DNA of 25,901 nucleotides, taken from NCBI GenBank assembly GCA_026392135.1, contig JAPLCR010000328.1, positions 1 to 25,901 of the forward strand, given 5' to 3'. A program made the position numbers and the translations under genes. This DNA comes from Armatimonadota bacterium (GTDB lineage: Bacteria > Armatimonadota > Chthonomonadetes > Chthonomonadales > Chthonomonadaceae). Position 1 is the first letter of the stretch. The number at the start of each line of letters is the position of its first letter. Below the pieces are notes generated by a model. The model had not been told where the DNA came from. It worked only from the letters and a program-made list of their open reading frames with translations, and did no database searches. Below are positions 24,185 to 25,901 of this stretch, one piece after another.

Positions 24185-24871
24185 TTAATGCCTCAAATAG
24201 AAGGGGTTCTGCCTCCTCATAATGTCCATCCCCTGAGTCCAGTCCCTCATCTCTTCCGATACAGAGCGATACTCCTCTAACAGTTCCGTTAGGTCTTTTA
24301 TGCGCTGTTCACGCTCTTCTAGCGATAGCCCCATTACGCCCGTTTGGTCGCCGGACGTGAGTAATTCCGTGCGTGACTGGTCGGGAAGGCTATCTGCGAA
24401 GTAGTAGATGCCGGAGCGAACCGAGCAGAAATCGGGGGCGGCGCGTAGCATACCGAGGTAGAGGTATTCGGGTATCCAGAAGACGAGAGAGCGGTTTACG
24501 GTTTGGGCGAAGAAGTTCCGAATCGTATTCATACCCAAAAACAGCGGCGCGCGGGGGGCTTCCGGCTTGCCTATCCAACTCTCCAAACCGTAGACAAAGA
24601 GAGCGCGGGGGGGCTTTTCCGTCTGTTCAATCGCGTCGAGGAGATAGTCCCGTAGGCTGATGATAGGCTTTTCAATAGCGACGCGCAGGACGGTATCGGG
24701 AGGGAACTCCGCCTCGGCTCGCTTCATGAGTTTGAGGACACGGGGGCGCTGGTTGCAGACGGCGAAGTAGAGCGAGAATCCCTCGGAGAGTTCAAGGGAG
24801 CGAACTAGCCGTTCGAGGTACTGCACGTCTCGCTCTTCGTCGGTGTGTTCGTCATCAGAGCGGCGGTTCAT
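24185..24871 (-). CDS. NTPase-like module, 5' part of a frameshifted NTPase/TPR gene
   Basis: The 228-residue frame has the pattern of the P-loop-like module that precedes TPRs in many bacterial STAND-type proteins: LVRSLELSEGFSLYFAVCN, a Walker-B-like strand ALFVYGLESW, then LFLGMNTIRNFFAQTVNRSL, VFWIPEYLYLGMLRAAPDF and CSVRSGIYYFADSL. No Walker A (GxxxxGK) is visible, so it may be inactive as an ATPase. The ATG at 24869-24871 overlaps the stop of the upstream ATPase gene (ATGA), so the two are coupled. The last 15-20 residues after RDWTQGMD are a shadow of the TPR frame; adding one G at 24230-24233 gives RDWTQGDGHYEEAEPL and a single protein of about 440 residues. No signal peptide. Confidence 0.78.
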   Translation of the reverse strand: MNRRSDDEHTDEERDVQYLERLVRSLELSEGFSLYFAVCNQRPRVLKLMKRAEAEFPPDTVLRVAIEKPIISLRDYLLDAIEQTEKPPRALFVYGLESWIGKPEAPRAPLFLGMNTIRNFFAQTVNRSLVFWIPEYLYLGMLRAAPDFCSVRSGIYYFADSLPDQSRTELLTSGDQTGVMGLSLEEREQRIKDLTELLEEYRSVSEEMRDWTQGMDIMRRQNPFYLRH

Positions 24872-25901
24872 GGCGTGACGCTACCTGCTAACTTCTGCTT
24901 GGCGAGTTGTTCCTCCGCCAACCTCTCTTTGGCGCGTAGAAAAGCGTCCAACTCCTTCACGAGAGGATGTACCGCATACCACGGGGTGAAGCCGCGTATT
25001 CGGCTTGAGTTGGTCTCCCCGTTCATATACTCCAAAATCGCGCCCTGCCTCAAGAGCGTCTGGTAGTCCGGGTCGCTGTTATCTATCGCTTGGTCAGGGG
25101 AGTTGTCTAGCGCGGCGAGTTTGTCCCAGTGCGAGATTGAGGTTGCGAAGGTTCCTATTCTGCCCGCTTGAGAGTTGTACACAGCGTCTATTGATACGGG
25201 AGGCGTTTTCGTCTCCGTCAGCGATTCGCGGATAAAGTACATCAGACTACGGATGTCGCCCGCGCAGTAGGTGAGCAGGCACTCCAACGCGCCCGGCGTA
25301 AAAACGTCGTCAACAGAAACGTCTCCAATGTTAGGGATATTCTGCAAGCGTTTTCCGAGTAGCTCCTTGAGCATCTCCCGCCCGTGAGTGTAGTGCGTAA
25401 CCCCGTCGCGCTCAAAGACCTTGACCATTGGTAGCACAAAGGGTTCGCAACCGTAGAGGTTCGTCCAGACGACCGCGGAGCGCGAACGAATGAACTCTAG
25501 CGGCAGAGTGCAGACGGTATGCGCGTGCATCCCTCGCAGTTGCGGGGCTTTGTCGATAAAAAGCGCCTCATAAGAGTCGCGTAGCCCCTCTTTCCCCATC
25601 GCTTTCTGCACTTTTTCGAGGTTATCTATCACGATAACGAAGTCGTGATACCTGCCATGCTTTCGGAGTTGAAGGCGGGCTTGCGCGATAGTGTCGTTGA
25701 GCGCGTTCAACAGTTCGCTCTCTAGGGAGCGTAGTTTTGTGCGGAATATCTCGCGCACGAATCTATTATTTTTGAGGTTCTGGAACTGAACTTTAACCAC
25801 GCCAAGGCTTACGTCCACCGTATTCACGCCGATGTTGGTTTGAAGAATCTCTTTCAGGTCGTTCAGGAATTTGGGGTCTATAGGCTTTCGTGTGGGTATA
25901 G
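24868..25901 (-). CDS. P-loop ATPase, 5'-truncated by the window edge
   Basis: The frame is open from 25901 (window end) to the TGA at 24868. An internal GTG at 25827 has no site to mark it as a start, and coding continues upstream (KPIDPKFLNDLKEILQTN). The visible part includes a Walker B/metal-binding strand VIVIDNLEKV, a sensor-like strand HTVCTLPLEFIRS, FVLPMVKVF and a sensor-2-like helix CAGDIRSLMYFIRESL, as in AAA+/STAND-like ATPases of bacterial signalling and conflict genes. The Walker A lies outside the window. A coiled-coil tail (FLRAKERLAEEQLAKQKLAG) ends the protein. ATGA overlap with the NTPase-like/TPR gene means co-translation. Its target is unknown. Confidence 0.75.
   Translation of the reverse strand, partial: IPTRKPIDPKFLNDLKEILQTNIGVNTVDVSLGVVKVQFQNLKNNRFVREIFRTKLRSLESELLNALNDTIAQARLQLRKHGRYHDFVIVIDNLEKVQKAMGKEGLRDSYEALFIDKAPQLRGMHAHTVCTLPLEFIRSRSAVVWTNLYGCEPFVLPMVKVFERDGVTHYTHGREMLKELLGKRLQNIPNIGDVSVDDVFTPGALECLLTYCAGDIRSLMYFIRESLTETKTPPVSIDAVYNSQAGRIGTFATSISHWDKLAALDNSPDQAIDNSDPDYQTLLRQGAILEYMNGETNSSRIRGFTPWYAVHPLVKELDAFLRAKERLAEEQLAKQKLAGSVTP

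Overview
The window looks like chromosomal DNA of a free-living, mid-GC Gram-negative-type bacterium. Strong Shine-Dalgarno sites (GGAGG-like) precede nearly every gene, and TTG and GTG starts are common. The mix of a GDSL/SASA-type esterase, Gfo/Idh/MocA oxidoreductase, ThuA, FG-GAP protein, DUF5693, endonuclease-type MutL and an ECF sigma/anti-sigma operon fits Armatimonadota best, with Planctomycetota or Verrucomicrobiota-like groups as alternatives. This taxonomic call is inference from gene content only. No rRNA, tRNA, CRISPR array, transposase or phage module was found.

Layout. Positions 1-4260 (minus strand) hold four separately spaced genes: an exported LolA/DUF2092-like protein, an exported sialate O-acetylesterase-type esterase, a Gfo/Idh/MocA oxidoreductase with a perfect hairpin terminator, and an exported SnoaL/DUF4440-like protein. 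Positions 4534-12823 (minus) run mutL > DUF5693 membrane protein > exported S15/CocE-type hydrolase > M24 Xaa-Pro peptidase > membrane-anchored ankyrin protein. The last three are tightly packed and the ankyrin gene is frameshifted. Positions 13105-16365 (minus) are a compact operon: ThuA > MobA-like nucleotidyltransferase > exported FG-GAP protein > DinB-like protein. Positions 16559-20414 (minus) hold the conserved trio circularly permuted ATP-grasp > alpha-E > transglutaminase, followed by a small coiled-coil gene that looks like a decayed S74 tail-fibre chaperone domain and a perfect terminator. A 410-nt divergent region with a candidate promoter and phased A-tracts separates this from the only plus-strand operon (20825-23194): ECF sigma factor, membrane anti-sigma factor, a small exported protein and an STN-like domain. 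The last two may be one gene split by a frameshift. At the right edge (23550-25901, minus) a 5'-truncated P-loop ATPase overlaps by ATGA a second gene carrying an NTPase-like module followed, after an apparent one-base frameshift, by tetratricopeptide repeats.

The most interesting points are the coupled ATPase/TPR pair at the edge (a candidate STAND-like signalling or conflict system), the sigma/anti-sigma operon ending in a secretin-like domain, and three gene breaks that would each be repaired by adding exactly one base. Two of those lie at runs of four G or C. That pattern suggests either sequence errors or real decay of repeat-protein genes.
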